A stretch of DNA of 64,000 bases from Polyangium fumosum (GCF_005144585.1 NZ_SSMQ01000017.1:119558-183557); one strand, 5' to 3'; shown: positions 49,351 through 58,210, counted from the stretch's first letter. Numbers and translations: made by a program. Notes: generated by a model from the letters alone, not told the origin.

Positions 49351-52032
49351 ATGATCGCGCCAATGTTCCCGAGTGAGCCCGTTCCCGAGCGTATCGGGGC
49401 GTACAAAGTGCTCCGAAGGTTGTCCGGAGCGGGCTCGGCGGACGTGTACGTCGGACGCATGGAAGGCCCGATGGGCTTCTCGCGTCTCTGCACGCTGAAG
49501 CTCGTCCGGAACACGATCGAGGGAGACGCGCATTTCGGCGAGGAGCTCGTGCGCGAGGCGGCGATTTGCGCCGTGCTGAACCATCCGTCGATCCAGCGGA
49601 TGTTCGACTTCTTCGAGCACGACAAGCACCTCGTGCTGGTGCTGGAGCACGTGGAGGGCGTGACGCTCGACCGGCTGCAAGACGTGCTCGGGCGGAACAA
49701 GTCGAGGCTCGACGACAGGACGATCGCGTTCCTCGGCCGCGCGCTCGGCGGCGCGCTCGCGCACGCGCACGCGGCGAAGGACGAGGAGGGGACGCCGACG
49801 CCCGTGATCCACCGGACGATGCACCCCGAGAACGTGCTGATCGGCTGGGACGGGCACGTGCGGCTGACGGGGTTCGGGCTGGGGAAGATCCTCGGGCGAA
49901 GCCCGGACACGGTGGCGTTCGTGATCAAAGGCGCGCCGGGGTTCATGGCGCCGGAGCAAGCGCGCGGCGAGCGCGTGACGCCAAAGGCGGACGTGTACGG
50001 GCTCGCGGTCCTGCTCTGGTCGCTCTACGCAGGCGCGAAGCCGCCCGAGGTGGGCACGCGGCCCATGCCGCTCGCGGTGCTGCGGTCGGATCTGCCGAAG
50101 GAGCTGACGAGCGCGATCGACGGGGCGCTGGAGCCGTCCCCGGACAAACGCAAGGTGTCGTGTCAGGATCTCGAGCGCGTCCTCAACAAGGCGCCGGGGA
50201 TCGAGCTCGGGCAGAAGGACCTCGAAGAGAAGGTCGCGCCGCTCAAGGGGCCGCGAACGAAGGCGACGGAGGGCGACGGCGGGCCGCGCAAGCGCGTGCC
50301 ACTCGAATCGGTGCGGCCCGCGAAGCCGCCGCCGTCGAGCAAGCAGAGGCTCTCGGTGCCGCCGCCTTCGCGGCCGCCGGGCTCGATCCCGCCGGTGCGT
50401 TTGTCGGAGCGGCCCGCCGACCCAGGAGATGCCGGGCCGGCCTCGGTGTACCCGCTGCTCCGGGCCCTGGCCGAGCGCGTGCCGGGCCCGCCGAGGCTGC
50501 CGCTCGCGGTGGTCGAGGCCGAGGCCGACGTGCAGCCGGAGGCGCCCACGGTGCGACCGGCGCAGGCCCAGGCGCGCGCGGCGCGAGGGCCGTCGAAGCC
50601 GTCGATCGCGGCGCCGCTCGGAGCCGTGGTGCCCGAAGGCGAATGGAAGGAGTCGGTGCCGGACGAGGAGCTCTTCGACCAGCTCTTCAACGACGCGACC
50701 TCGCGTTCGGGCATCAGCCTGACGGCGATGGGTATCGGCGCCGAGGAGCGGGAGAAGGCCGCGCTGGCGATCACCGAACCTGATCAGATCCCGGCGCGAA
50801 AAGACAGGGTGACGCCTCCTCCACCCCAGACCACGCCCAGCGCGGGCAAGGTGATGCCTCCTCCGGCCAAGCTCATGACCGGTCCGGAGAAGGTCATCCC
50901 GTCGGCGCCGAGGATCACGAGCGGCGCGGACAAAGTCGTCCCCGGTCCATCCAAGATCACGTCCGGCGCGGGGAAGTTCACGCCCATTCCTCCCCCGCTC
51001 AAGCCCGGAGCGGGGAAAGGTGACGCCTCACCTGTCGATTTCGGGCTCGGGGCGCCCAAGGACGTGCCCCCGCCTGCCGATTTCAGGTTCGGGGCGCCCA
51101 AGGACGTGCCCCCGCCTGCCGATTTCAGGTTCGGGGCACCCAAGGACGTGCCCCCGACCTTGCCCGAGGTGCTCGATCCCGCGGCTGCATCGAAGGTGGG
51201 CAACAAGCGATTGGAGCTCGCGGACACGGTGATGGCGCTGAAGACGGCGCCGTCGCCCGGGGCGCCGCCCGCAGCGTTGCCCGCGTTCGCGCCGCCGCCG
51301 GTGCCGCCGGCCGCGACGAAGCCGCCCGCGATGGCCCCGCTGCCGGCCGCGACGAAGCCGCCCGCGTTCGCGCCGCCGCCGATGCCGGCGATCGCCGCGC
51401 CGCCGGTGCCGCCTCGGTTCGGCACGCCCACGGCGACGCCCGCGCTGGCCGCCGTGTCCGCGCCCGTCATGCCTGCCGCGCCCGCAGCCGTCTCCGCCAC
51501 CAGCTCCACGGCCGATCCCGTCGTCGCGTCCGCGCAACCGGCGAGCCGCAAGAAGCGTCCGCCGCCCGTCGCGCTGGCGATCGCCGGGGGCGCGGTCGCG
51601 TTGATCACCGCGGGGGCCGTCGTGCTCTTGACCGGCGGCTCGGATCCGAACGCGGATCCCAGCGTCGGCGCGTCGGCCTCGTCCTCGGCCAAGCCTGCCC
51701 TCGCGGGGCCCGAGACGGGCCCGACCGAAACCGCCGTGGCGCCGACGTCCACCACGCCCGCCGCGCCTCCCGCGGGATACGGCCTCCTCACGGTGGCCTT
51801 CCCGTCGGAAGGAAACGTGTACGTCAGCGGCAAGAAGCTCGGCCACACGAACGAGGCGTTCCAGGCGCCGTGCGGGAGCAAGTTCGTGCGCGTGTCGAGC
51901 ACGGCCGAGGGGAAGTATCCGGAGTGGCTCTCGGCCGGGGAGACGGTGCTCGTGCCGTGTCAGGAGACGCTGCGGATCGAGGTCGTCCCAGGCAGGCCGG
52001 CGCCGCAGGTGCCGCGCAAGAAGAGGCGCTAG
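49351..52032 (+). CDS. Membrane pseudokinase with long Pro-rich region and C-terminal extracytoplasmic domain
   Basis: An 893-residue protein with a Hanks-kinase fold at residues 15-290 that has lost catalytic residues. The catalytic Asp of HRD is Thr156 (HRTMHPEN), the DFG Asp is Gly174 (LTGFGLGK), and the glycine loop is GAGSAD. The VAIK lysine (Lys50, CTLKLVRN) and APE-like FMAPEQARGE remain. The kinase fold is followed by about 430 residues of Pro/Ala-rich disordered sequence with a motif DEELFDQLFNDATSRSG, then one membrane helix (VALAIAGGAVALITAGAVVLL) and a small PEGA-like domain (GLLTVAFPSEGNVYVSGKKLG). It likely scaffolds or senses rather than phosphorylates. ATG 49351 is preferred. 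Confidence 0.88.
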   Translation: MIAPMFPSEPVPERIGAYKVLRRLSGAGSADVYVGRMEGPMGFSRLCTLKLVRNTIEGDAHFGEELVREAAICAVLNHPSIQRMFDFFEHDKHLVLVLEHVEGVTLDRLQDVLGRNKSRLDDRTIAFLGRALGGALAHAHAAKDEEGTPTPVIHRTMHPENVLIGWDGHVRLTGFGLGKILGRSPDTVAFVIKGAPGFMAPEQARGERVTPKADVYGLAVLLWSLYAGAKPPEVGTRPMPLAVLRSDLPKELTSAIDGALEPSPDKRKVSCQDLERVLNKAPGIELGQKDLEEKVAPLKGPRTKATEGDGGPRKRVPLESVRPAKPPPSSKQRLSVPPPSRPPGSIPPVRLSERPADPGDAGPASVYPLLRALAERVPGPPRLPLAVVEAEADVQPEAPTVRPAQAQARAARGPSKPSIAAPLGAVVPEGEWKESVPDEELFDQLFNDATSRSGISLTAMGIGAEEREKAALAITEPDQIPARKDRVTPPPPQTTPSAGKVMPPPAKLMTGPEKVIPSAPRITSGADKVVPGPSKITSGAGKFTPIPPPLKPGAGKGDASPVDFGLGAPKDVPPPADFRFGAPKDVPPPADFRFGAPKDVPPTLPEVLDPAAASKVGNKRLELADTVMALKTAPSPGAPPAALPAFAPPPVPPAATKPPAMAPLPAATKPPAFAPPPMPAIAAPPVPPRFGTPTATPALAAVSAPVMPAAPAAVSATSSTADPVVASAQPASRKKRPPPVALAIAGGAVALITAGAVVLLTGGSDPNADPSVGASASSSAKPALAGPETGPTETAVAPTSTTPAAPPAGYGLLTVAFPSEGNVYVSGKKLGHTNEAFQAPCGSKFVRVSSTAEGKYPEWLSAGETVLVPCQETLRIEVVPGRPAPQVPRKKRR
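51031..51156 (+). repeat. Three 42-bp tandem repeats in the pseudokinase linker
   Basis: Three units of 42 bp, two almost identical, encode ADFRFGAPKDVPPP. The first unit differs at several bases (VDFGLGAPKD). Recent duplication in a disordered region is likely. Confidence 0.9.
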
Positions 52033-52700
52033 CCGTCGCCTGCACGGGCGACGCACGACGTGATCACGTCCCGCGCGCCTGCTTCAACGAGCGCGTCGCG
52101 GCAAGCCGAGAGCGTGGCGCCGGTCGTGGCCACGTCGTCGACGAGCAGCACCTTGCGGCCTTGCAGGGCGCGTGGGGAGCGCGCCACGAAGGCCCGCGCG
52201 ACGTTCGTGTGTCGCTCGGCGCGGCCGAGGGACGCTTGCTGCGTGGTGTCGCGAAGCCGCACGAGCGCGCGCGCCGCGAGAGGCACGTCGAGCTCGTCGG
52301 CGGCAGCCTGCGCGAGCAGCGCGGCCTGGTTGTAGCCGCGCTCCGCGAGTTTTCGTGGGTGCAACGGAACCGGCACGACGAGGTCCACCTCCGGCGCTTG
52401 CTCGCGCACGACCCCGCGCAAGAGATGGCCGAGCGGGCGTCCGAGATCGGGGCGCTCCCCGTACTTGAACCGCCGCAGCGCAGCCGCGACGGCGCCGCCG
52501 TAGGCCGCGAACGCGAGCGGCGCGCCGGGCTCGTTCGCGGTCCGGTGCACGCTCGCGGCGCAGGGCGCGCAAAAGACACGGTCGCGGCGTACGGGCGCAT
52601 CGCAAGCCGCGCATGCCGGGGGGCTGAGCGTGTCGAGGACGGCGCGGGCGAGCGCGCGCGCGGCGAGGGACACGAGGAGGAAGGGACGCACGTGGGGCAT
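52029..52700 (-). CDS. comF: ComF family phosphoribosyltransferase-like protein
   Basis: A 223-residue ComF. A zinc-finger-like N-terminus (CAACDAPVRRDRVFCAPC) is followed by a PRTase fold with VVPVPLHPRKLAERGYNQAALLA and the PRPP loop VLLVDDVATTGATLSACR. In transformable bacteria ComF works in DNA uptake, but many species without competence also have it. ATG 52700 (MPHVRPFLL) is used; the frame upstream is repeat DNA. Its TAG stop and that of the pseudokinase share a CTAG, so the two convergent genes overlap by 4 nt. Confidence 0.9.
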   Translation of the reverse strand: MPHVRPFLLVSLAARALARAVLDTLSPPACAACDAPVRRDRVFCAPCAASVHRTANEPGAPLAFAAYGGAVAAALRRFKYGERPDLGRPLGHLLRGVVREQAPEVDLVVPVPLHPRKLAERGYNQAALLAQAAADELDVPLAARALVRLRDTTQQASLGRAERHTNVARAFVARSPRALQGRKVLLVDDVATTGATLSACRDALVEAGARDVITSCVARAGDG

Positions 52701-52734
52701 GACCGAACATCGACGCGAGCGGCCCAGAGTTGCG

Positions 52735-52853
52735 TCTTTTGTCCCGAGGGGGACGTCTCGCGTCCCCCTCTCAGCCGGGCAAAGCCCGGCCGATTCACCC
52801 CCCGAGGCGATCTCGCTTCGCGATTTCGCCGGAGCGCCGGACCGTCGCTCCGA
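52735..52853 (+). repeat. Family A intergenic repeat, copy 4
   Basis: TTTTGTCCCGA, GGGGGACGtctcGCGTCCCCC, CCGGGCaaaGCCCGG, CCCCCCGAGGCGATCTCG, then GGAGCG...CGCTCC (52831-52851). It is the only copy in a divergent gap, between comF and the GYF gene, and it is not next to a stop-anchored hairpin. Confidence 0.88.
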
Positions 52854-52950
52854 CGAACGAAATTCTGCGCAACGTCGCAGGGGTCGCTGTACGATTCGCG
52901 CGAGGTGCTCGCCCGACACGAACCCGATCCGCGCACGACCTGCACGTTGC

Positions 52951-53001
52951 TCGCGCTTGGGGGCTACGCTCGGACAAGCCGAGCTACGCCCCCAAACCCC
53001 C
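52951..53001 (+). repeat. Family B element, copy 3
   Basis: GCTTGGGGGC-TAC-GCTCGG-acaag-CCGAGC-TAC-GCCCCC-AAACCCCC. The C-tract ends right at the ribosome site (GGAGG) of the GYF gene, whose GTG is at 53012. This is the copy closest to a start codon. Confidence 0.88.
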
Positions 53002-53011
53002 GGAGGCACAC

Positions 53012-55864
53012 GTGACCAGCCGCGACGAGTGGCGCTGGACCGACGAGCAAGGCGTGCAGCGGCTCGTGCGAACCGAGGAGCTGCGGGAAGCCATCGCGAC
53101 CCGCGTGCTGCCGCCGTCCGTCCTCGTCTGGCGCGAGGGCATGGACGCGTGGGTCCCCGCCTTCACGGTGCCCGAATTCGCCGACGCCACGCCCACCACG
53201 CAGGAGCCGCGGCAGGAGGCCTCCGCCCTTTCGCCGTCTCGCTTCGGCGCCGCGCTGCCCGAGAAGCGCGGCCAGATGGGCACGTTGCTCGGGCTCACGG
53301 GCCCCGGCGCGCCGCAAAAGGGCGCCGAAGGCGCGCCGATCGTGGTGCCCTCGGGAGGAGGCACCGACGCCGCGCCCCCGGGCGCCGCGCCGATCACGTT
53401 GCGGCCCGAATACGGCGGCGCCGCGTTCGAAGCCGCGCTCCCCCGAAGCCCGAACGCGTCGCCCGAGCCGCCGGCCGCCGTGCGTCCGCCCCCGCCCGTC
53501 GGACCGCCCGTGCCGGGCCCCGTCGCCGACGCGGCCGCGCGGCGTTCTCCGACGAGCACGAGCGCCGTCGACCAGCTCTGGGGCAACGTCAACGACGACG
53601 AGACGACCAACGTCGGCGACCTCGCCCCGCCCGCCGCGAAGCCGCCGAAAGAGACGACGGCCGCGGCGCTGCCGAAGCCCGCGATGGTCGCGCCCCGCGC
53701 GGCGGAGAGCCCCGCGAAGCCGCCCCACGTGGTGCCCAAATCGAGCCCACCGCCGGCCGGCGCCGCGCCCGCCAAGCCCGCCGAGGGCCCGCGCGGCAAG
53801 GCCTTCGCGAGCGCGGAGAACACGGCGGTCGGCCTCGCGCCGAAGCCCCTCGGCCCGAAGACGTCCGAGTACTCGACGGTGGGGCCGAGCCCGATGCGCG
53901 CGCCGTCGAAGGTGTTCACGAAGCCCACGGAGCCGGCCGTGCGCCCCGCCGTGTCGCCGACCCTCCCGCGGCCGGTCGTGGACAAGTCCGCGGACAAGCC
54001 CTCGGCCATCCTGCGCCCGTCGGCCCTGCTCAAGCCCGCGCCCGTTCCACGCGCCGGCGCCGCGCCGGGCACGTCGACCGGGAAGGCCTCGCCGAGCGCG
54101 CCGCCGCCCGCGCCGATCGAGCCTCCCGCCGCGCAACCGCCGGCCGATCCGCCTGCGGCCGCCGCCGCTCGGCCGCTCGCCGCGACCGAGCCGCCGCCCG
54201 CCATGCCGCCGTCCGAGGTCGCGTCGCCGGCCGAGCTCGCGCCCGTGACGGCGCCCTCCCGCGTCGACGAGCTGCCCCCGGCGCCGCCTCCGCGCGAGCC
54301 GAGCACGACCGCGATCCTCCCGCCCGATCTCTCCAGCAGCGGTGTGTACACCAGCGCGCCCGCGATCCTTCCGCCCGATCTCCCCAGCAGCGGCGGGTAC
54401 ACCGGCCCGTCGATGGCGGGCGCGGTGAAGTTTCCGCATGAGGTGACGCGGACGATCCGGATCGACGGGCTGCTCGCCGATCCTTCGACGGCGCCGTTGC
54501 CCGAAAAAGAAGCGGCCGCGCGGGGTTCGTCCGGGGAGACGACGACGTTGCCCTCGGCGATGGACGAGGGCTCGTTTCGCGGGGCGCCGCCGCCTGCGGT
54601 GGAGATCGTCGGCGCGGGGCCGAACGCGCCGCTCCCGTACACGGACTCGCCGCGCGGACGCGCCGCGCTCGACGCGACGTCGGACGGCCTGCGCGCCGTG
54701 TCGCCCGAGCAAGCGTCGAGCACGTTGCCTTTGAAGGTGATCGCCACGAGCAGCGGCTTGCTCGTGATGATGGTGATCTCGGCGTTTTTCGTGGGTCGTT
54801 GCTCGGTCAAGCCGACGGTGGCCGGCGGCGGCGCGCGTTCGGCCCTGGCGAACACGGTGCGCGAGATCCGCGACGCCCTGCCGCAGCCGCCGAAGCCTTG
54901 CTGGGTGGCCAAGCAGCCCGTGCGCTGGGCGCCCGTCGTCTCGAACAAGGTCCCCTTCGAGCTCTTGCCGCTCGCCTCGGGCAACGTCTCGATCGGCTAC
55001 GCGAAGAGCTCGGACGAGGCCGTCGGCATCGAGGTCACGCCGTCGAGCGGCCAGGTGAACGAAGGCTTCGTCGAGAAGGTCAGCGGCGAGATCGATCGCG
55101 TCGCGCCGACCGGGACCGACAAGGGGTACTTCGTCGCGGCAAAGGAGGCGCCGGGCGCGCTGAAGTCGATCGTGCAGGTGCCCGCGTCCACGGCGTTTTT
55201 CCTGGGCGTCGCCGACGGCAGCCTCGCGACGGCCGATGGGGTCGACGCCGCGCCACAAGCGCTCTGGCCGATCGCGGGGGCGGATCCGCTCGACGCGGCG
55301 CGCGTGGTGGTCGCCGACGACAAGGGCTACGCGCTCTCGTTCCGGCGCGACGGCGTGGTCATGGGCGGCTTCATCGGCCCGGATCGCAAGCCGCTCGGCG
55401 AGCTCGTGAAGGTCGCCGGATCCGGCGGGCAGGTGGGCAAGCCGATGAGCGGATGGAACGGCCGCGAGGTCGCGATCCTGTTCGCCGATCGTCAGGACGA
55501 TCAGAGCCCGTGGAAGATCCGGCTCGGCCACGCGCCCGCGGGATCGATCCCGGCGTCGACCGAGGTGATCGAGCTGCCGGCCGGAGGCCCCGGCGGCGAC
55601 GCGTTCGCGCCCGGGATCGCGGGCCTGCCGGACGGCCGATGGGTGCTCGTCTGGACCGAAGGATCGGCGGGCGCGCGCGCCGTTCGTGCGCAGACGCTCG
55701 GCCCGGATTTCGTGCCCGTGGGGGATCCGATCGCGCTCTCCCCGCCCGCGGGCAACTTCGGCCAGGGCATGGCCGCGGTGGCGGGCGCGTACGTGACCGC
55801 GGTGTTCCTCCAGAGGGGCAAGTCGAGCTACGAGCTTTGGGGAGGCGTGCTCCAGTGCGGATGA
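53012..55864 (+). CDS. GYF_2-domain membrane protein with Pro-rich linker
   Basis: A 950-residue protein from GTG 53012 (GGAGG 6 nt upstream). The N-terminal GYF_2-like domain (about 1-52: WRWTDEQGVQRLVRTEELRE, LVWREGMDAWVPAF) is a small protein-binding module for Pro-rich peptides or signalling proteins. About 500 residues of Pro/Ala-rich disorder follow, with a twofold repeat ILPPDLSSSGVYTS/ILPPDLPSSGGYTG. Then come a membrane helix (about 575-600: GLLVMMVISAFFVGRCSV) and an extracytoplasmic beta domain of about 350 residues, possibly a propeller. The next gene overlaps its stop by ATGA, so all three genes to 58210 form one unit. Confidence 0.82.
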   Translation: MTSRDEWRWTDEQGVQRLVRTEELREAIATRVLPPSVLVWREGMDAWVPAFTVPEFADATPTTQEPRQEASALSPSRFGAALPEKRGQMGTLLGLTGPGAPQKGAEGAPIVVPSGGGTDAAPPGAAPITLRPEYGGAAFEAALPRSPNASPEPPAAVRPPPPVGPPVPGPVADAAARRSPTSTSAVDQLWGNVNDDETTNVGDLAPPAAKPPKETTAAALPKPAMVAPRAAESPAKPPHVVPKSSPPPAGAAPAKPAEGPRGKAFASAENTAVGLAPKPLGPKTSEYSTVGPSPMRAPSKVFTKPTEPAVRPAVSPTLPRPVVDKSADKPSAILRPSALLKPAPVPRAGAAPGTSTGKASPSAPPPAPIEPPAAQPPADPPAAAAARPLAATEPPPAMPPSEVASPAELAPVTAPSRVDELPPAPPPREPSTTAILPPDLSSSGVYTSAPAILPPDLPSSGGYTGPSMAGAVKFPHEVTRTIRIDGLLADPSTAPLPEKEAAARGSSGETTTLPSAMDEGSFRGAPPPAVEIVGAGPNAPLPYTDSPRGRAALDATSDGLRAVSPEQASSTLPLKVIATSSGLLVMMVISAFFVGRCSVKPTVAGGGARSALANTVREIRDALPQPPKPCWVAKQPVRWAPVVSNKVPFELLPLASGNVSIGYAKSSDEAVGIEVTPSSGQVNEGFVEKVSGEIDRVAPTGTDKGYFVAAKEAPGALKSIVQVPASTAFFLGVADGSLATADGVDAAPQALWPIAGADPLDAARVVVADDKGYALSFRRDGVVMGGFIGPDRKPLGELVKVAGSGGQVGKPMSGWNGREVAILFADRQDDQSPWKIRLGHAPAGSIPASTEVIELPAGGPGGDAFAPGIAGLPDGRWVLVWTEGSAGARAVRAQTLGPDFVPVGDPIALSPPAGNFGQGMAAVAGAYVTAVFLQRGKSSYELWGGVLQCG

Positions 55865-56652
55865 GAGTGTCGTCGAGGCGAGCGTTCGCGTGGGCCTTCG
55901 TCGTGGCGGCGAGCCTGTCCTCGCTGCCCGCGTGTGGGCCCTCGTTGTCGCAGATCGAGCAGGGCAAGGCGATCACCACGAAGGAGCCCGCGCTCGACGA
56001 CTTCTTCAAGTCCGTCGTCGCGTTGCGCGGCGAGGTCGATCGCGCCGAGGGTGATCGGAAGGCCGCGCGCGCCGATCTCGTGAAGGCGCTCGGCCTCGCG
56101 GAGACGGCCGAAGCCGGGGCGGCGCTGGAGGCGGCCGCGAAGAAGGCGAAGACGCTCGACGAGGCGGGCACGTCGCTGCACCTCGAGCTCACGCCCGACG
56201 CGAAGCTCCTCGTGCTCGCGCAGAAGCGAGGCAAGACGAGCGAAGATCCCGAGGCGCTCGCGAAGGCCGTGGAGCAATCGGTGAAGGCGTCGCTCGACGT
56301 GGCGCGGCGCATGGGCGAGCTCGAACAACGCGCGCGGTTCCTCGACACGAAACGGACGGAGCTCGCCGCGACGCCCGCGGCGAAATCGGGCGACGCCACG
56401 CGCGAGCTCGAAGGCGCCCGGATCGTGCTCGCCGAGCTGCGTGGGCGCGCGACGACAGAGGCGGGGCTCGCGTCGTCGTTCGTCGTGGGTCTGGCGATGG
56501 CGCTGGAGACCGGCGCGGCCGACACGGCGCTCGCCAAGTTCACCGGCAAGGCGGCGCGCCCGCGGCCCGGCGGTGGGGGTGGCGGCGGAGGCGCGCCCGC
56601 GGGAGGATCCCCGGCGCCGAAGCCCAAGCCGAGCGACGATTTCGAGCCCTGA
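55861..56652 (+). CDS. Helical lipoprotein, middle gene of the envelope trio
   Basis: A 263-residue lipoprotein (lipobox SLPAC) that starts ATG 55861 inside the stop of the GYF gene (ATGA). Residues 30-210 are almost wholly helical, with coiled-coil heptads (LRGEVDRAEGDRKAARADLV, AKTLDEAGTSLHLEL, RRMGELEQRARFLDTKRTEL). The end is a Gly/Pro spacer. It may bridge the membrane GYF protein and the outer-membrane barrel gene that begins 1 nt after its stop. No family is recognised. Confidence 0.75.
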   Translation: MRVSSRRAFAWAFVVAASLSSLPACGPSLSQIEQGKAITTKEPALDDFFKSVVALRGEVDRAEGDRKAARADLVKALGLAETAEAGAALEAAAKKAKTLDEAGTSLHLELTPDAKLLVLAQKRGKTSEDPEALAKAVEQSVKASLDVARRMGELEQRARFLDTKRTELAATPAAKSGDATRELEGARIVLAELRGRATTEAGLASSFVVGLAMALETGAADTALAKFTGKAARPRPGGGGGGGGAPAGGSPAPKPKPSDDFEP

Positions 56653-56653
56653 C

Positions 56654-58210
56654 ATGACGAAATTGAGCCCCGCTGACGATGGAGGCTGCGCTCGGGCAAG
56701 CCGAGCTACGCCCCCAAACCCCCACGTTTTCGCCGCGGCAGCCGCGCTCGCGCTCTCGCTCGCGAGCCCTCGCGCCGAGGCGCAGGCGACGCCGCTGCCC
56801 GAGTCGATCCCGGTCGGGTCCTTCACCTTCCGCCCTTCGTTCGAGCTGCGCGTGCGCGGCGAGTTCCGCACCGATCCGTTCGACATCGGCGGCGTGAACT
56901 TCACGCGCGGGGCGGTGCTCGAAGACGCGTACGGCTCGAACCTGCCGCCGCGCTTCGACGCGCCGACCTACATGACGCCGATCTACGCGTCGCAGTGGGC
57001 GGCGACGAGCCGCGCGCGGCTCGGCCTCGCGGTGGATCGAGGCCCGGTGACGGCGGCGATCGTGCTGCAGGACGCGCGGCCGATCGCGGGATCCATGGGG
57101 TACAGCGTGCTGCAAAGCAGCCAGCTCGGCGCGGGCCTCGGGCTCTTCGAGGCGTACCTCGACGTGCATCGCAAGAACCGCCGGCTGTGGTTCAGGCTCG
57201 GGCGCCAGCGGGTCGTGTGGGGCGACGGGCGGCTCGTCGGCGAGAGCGATTTCACGCAACGGCCGCGCTCGCTCGATGCGGCGCGGCTCGGTTTGTCCTG
57301 GAAGGACATCGATGTCGAGCTGCTCGCGGCGCTCATCGGAACGTCGCCGCTCGGGGGGCTCGGCACTCTCGGCGGCGCGGCGGGAGGGGGATCGACGGGG
57401 AGCACGGACAGCAGCATGGTGCCCACGACGACGATCCAGCCGCAGACGGGCAGCCAGCTCTACGGCGCGCACGCGGTCTTTCGCATCTTCCCGCTGCTCG
57501 CGATCGACGTGACGGCGCTCGCGCGGATCGTGCGCCCGCCGGTCGCGATCGATCTCACGCCGAGCGATACGTACGTGATCGACGCGCGCCTGTCCGGGGA
57601 CTACCGCGGCGTTCGGTACGCCGTTGAAGGCGCGTACGAGCTCGGCCGCATTTCGAGCTTCGGCGCGAACCGCGATCTACGCGCCTTCGCGGGCGCGGCG
57701 CGCGTCGCGTGGGAGACGGCGCTGCCGTGGCATCTCACGTTCGGCGCGGCGGGCGCGTACGCCTCGGGGGACAACGGCAGCACGGATACGCTCTCCGTGC
57801 AGACGCGCTTCGATCCGATCCTGCCCGAAGAGCGCCCGACGCACGGCCGCATGGGCCTCTACGCGTGGTCGAACCTGATCGAGGCCGGCGCCGACATCGC
57901 GGCGCGCCCGACCGACACGTTCTCGGTGAACCTCGGCTACCGCTTCGTCGGGCTCGCCAACCCGAAGGGCCGCTGGACGAGCGCGTCGCTCACTCCGATC
58001 GGCGCTTCGGCCACGAACGAGTCGCGCGTCCTCGGCCACCAGATCGACGCCACGGTGGGCCTGCGCGTCTGGGATCCGCTAGTGATCGAGGCCTCCTATG
58101 GCCTCTTCCTGACGGGCGAAGGCGCGCGGAACATCCTCCAGGCATCGAGCCGCGGCCAGCCCGACATGCAGCACTTCGCCTATCTGCAGGCCGTGCTGCG
58201 CGCGCCCTAG
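56654..58210 (+). CDS. Outer-membrane barrel of the alginate-export type
   Basis: A 518-residue outer-membrane protein resembling the alginate export/porin family: a signal peptide, then SFTFRPSFELRVRGEFRTDPF, SRARLGLAVDRGPVTAAIVL, LWFRLGRQRVVWGDGRLVGES (in part) and many amphipathic strands to the end (VEGAYELGRISSFG, LNLGYRFVGLANP). It would pass a polymer or solute through the outer membrane. Start ATG 56654 overlaps the previous gene's stop (TGACATG). Codons 11-24 are family B sequence, so the N-terminus DGGCARASRATPPNP is repeat-derived; the signal peptide proper begins after it. The stop begins a 17-bp hairpin. Confidence 0.85.
   Translation: MTKLSPADDGGCARASRATPPNPHVFAAAAALALSLASPRAEAQATPLPESIPVGSFTFRPSFELRVRGEFRTDPFDIGGVNFTRGAVLEDAYGSNLPPRFDAPTYMTPIYASQWAATSRARLGLAVDRGPVTAAIVLQDARPIAGSMGYSVLQSSQLGAGLGLFEAYLDVHRKNRRLWFRLGRQRVVWGDGRLVGESDFTQRPRSLDAARLGLSWKDIDVELLAALIGTSPLGGLGTLGGAAGGGSTGSTDSSMVPTTTIQPQTGSQLYGAHAVFRIFPLLAIDVTALARIVRPPVAIDLTPSDTYVIDARLSGDYRGVRYAVEGAYELGRISSFGANRDLRAFAGAARVAWETALPWHLTFGAAGAYASGDNGSTDTLSVQTRFDPILPEERPTHGRMGLYAWSNLIEAGADIAARPTDTFSVNLGYRFVGLANPKGRWTSASLTPIGASATNESRVLGHQIDATVGLRVWDPLVIEASYGLFLTGEGARNILQASSRGQPDMQHFAYLQAVLRAP
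56682..56725 (+). repeat. Family B element, copy 4, inside coding sequence
   Basis: GGAGGC-TGC-GCTCGG-gcaag-CCGAGC-TAC-GCCCCC-AAACCCCC. The first half is changed (GGAGGC, TGC), so the outer stem is weakened here. It codes for residues 11-24 of the barrel protein. Confidence 0.8.
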
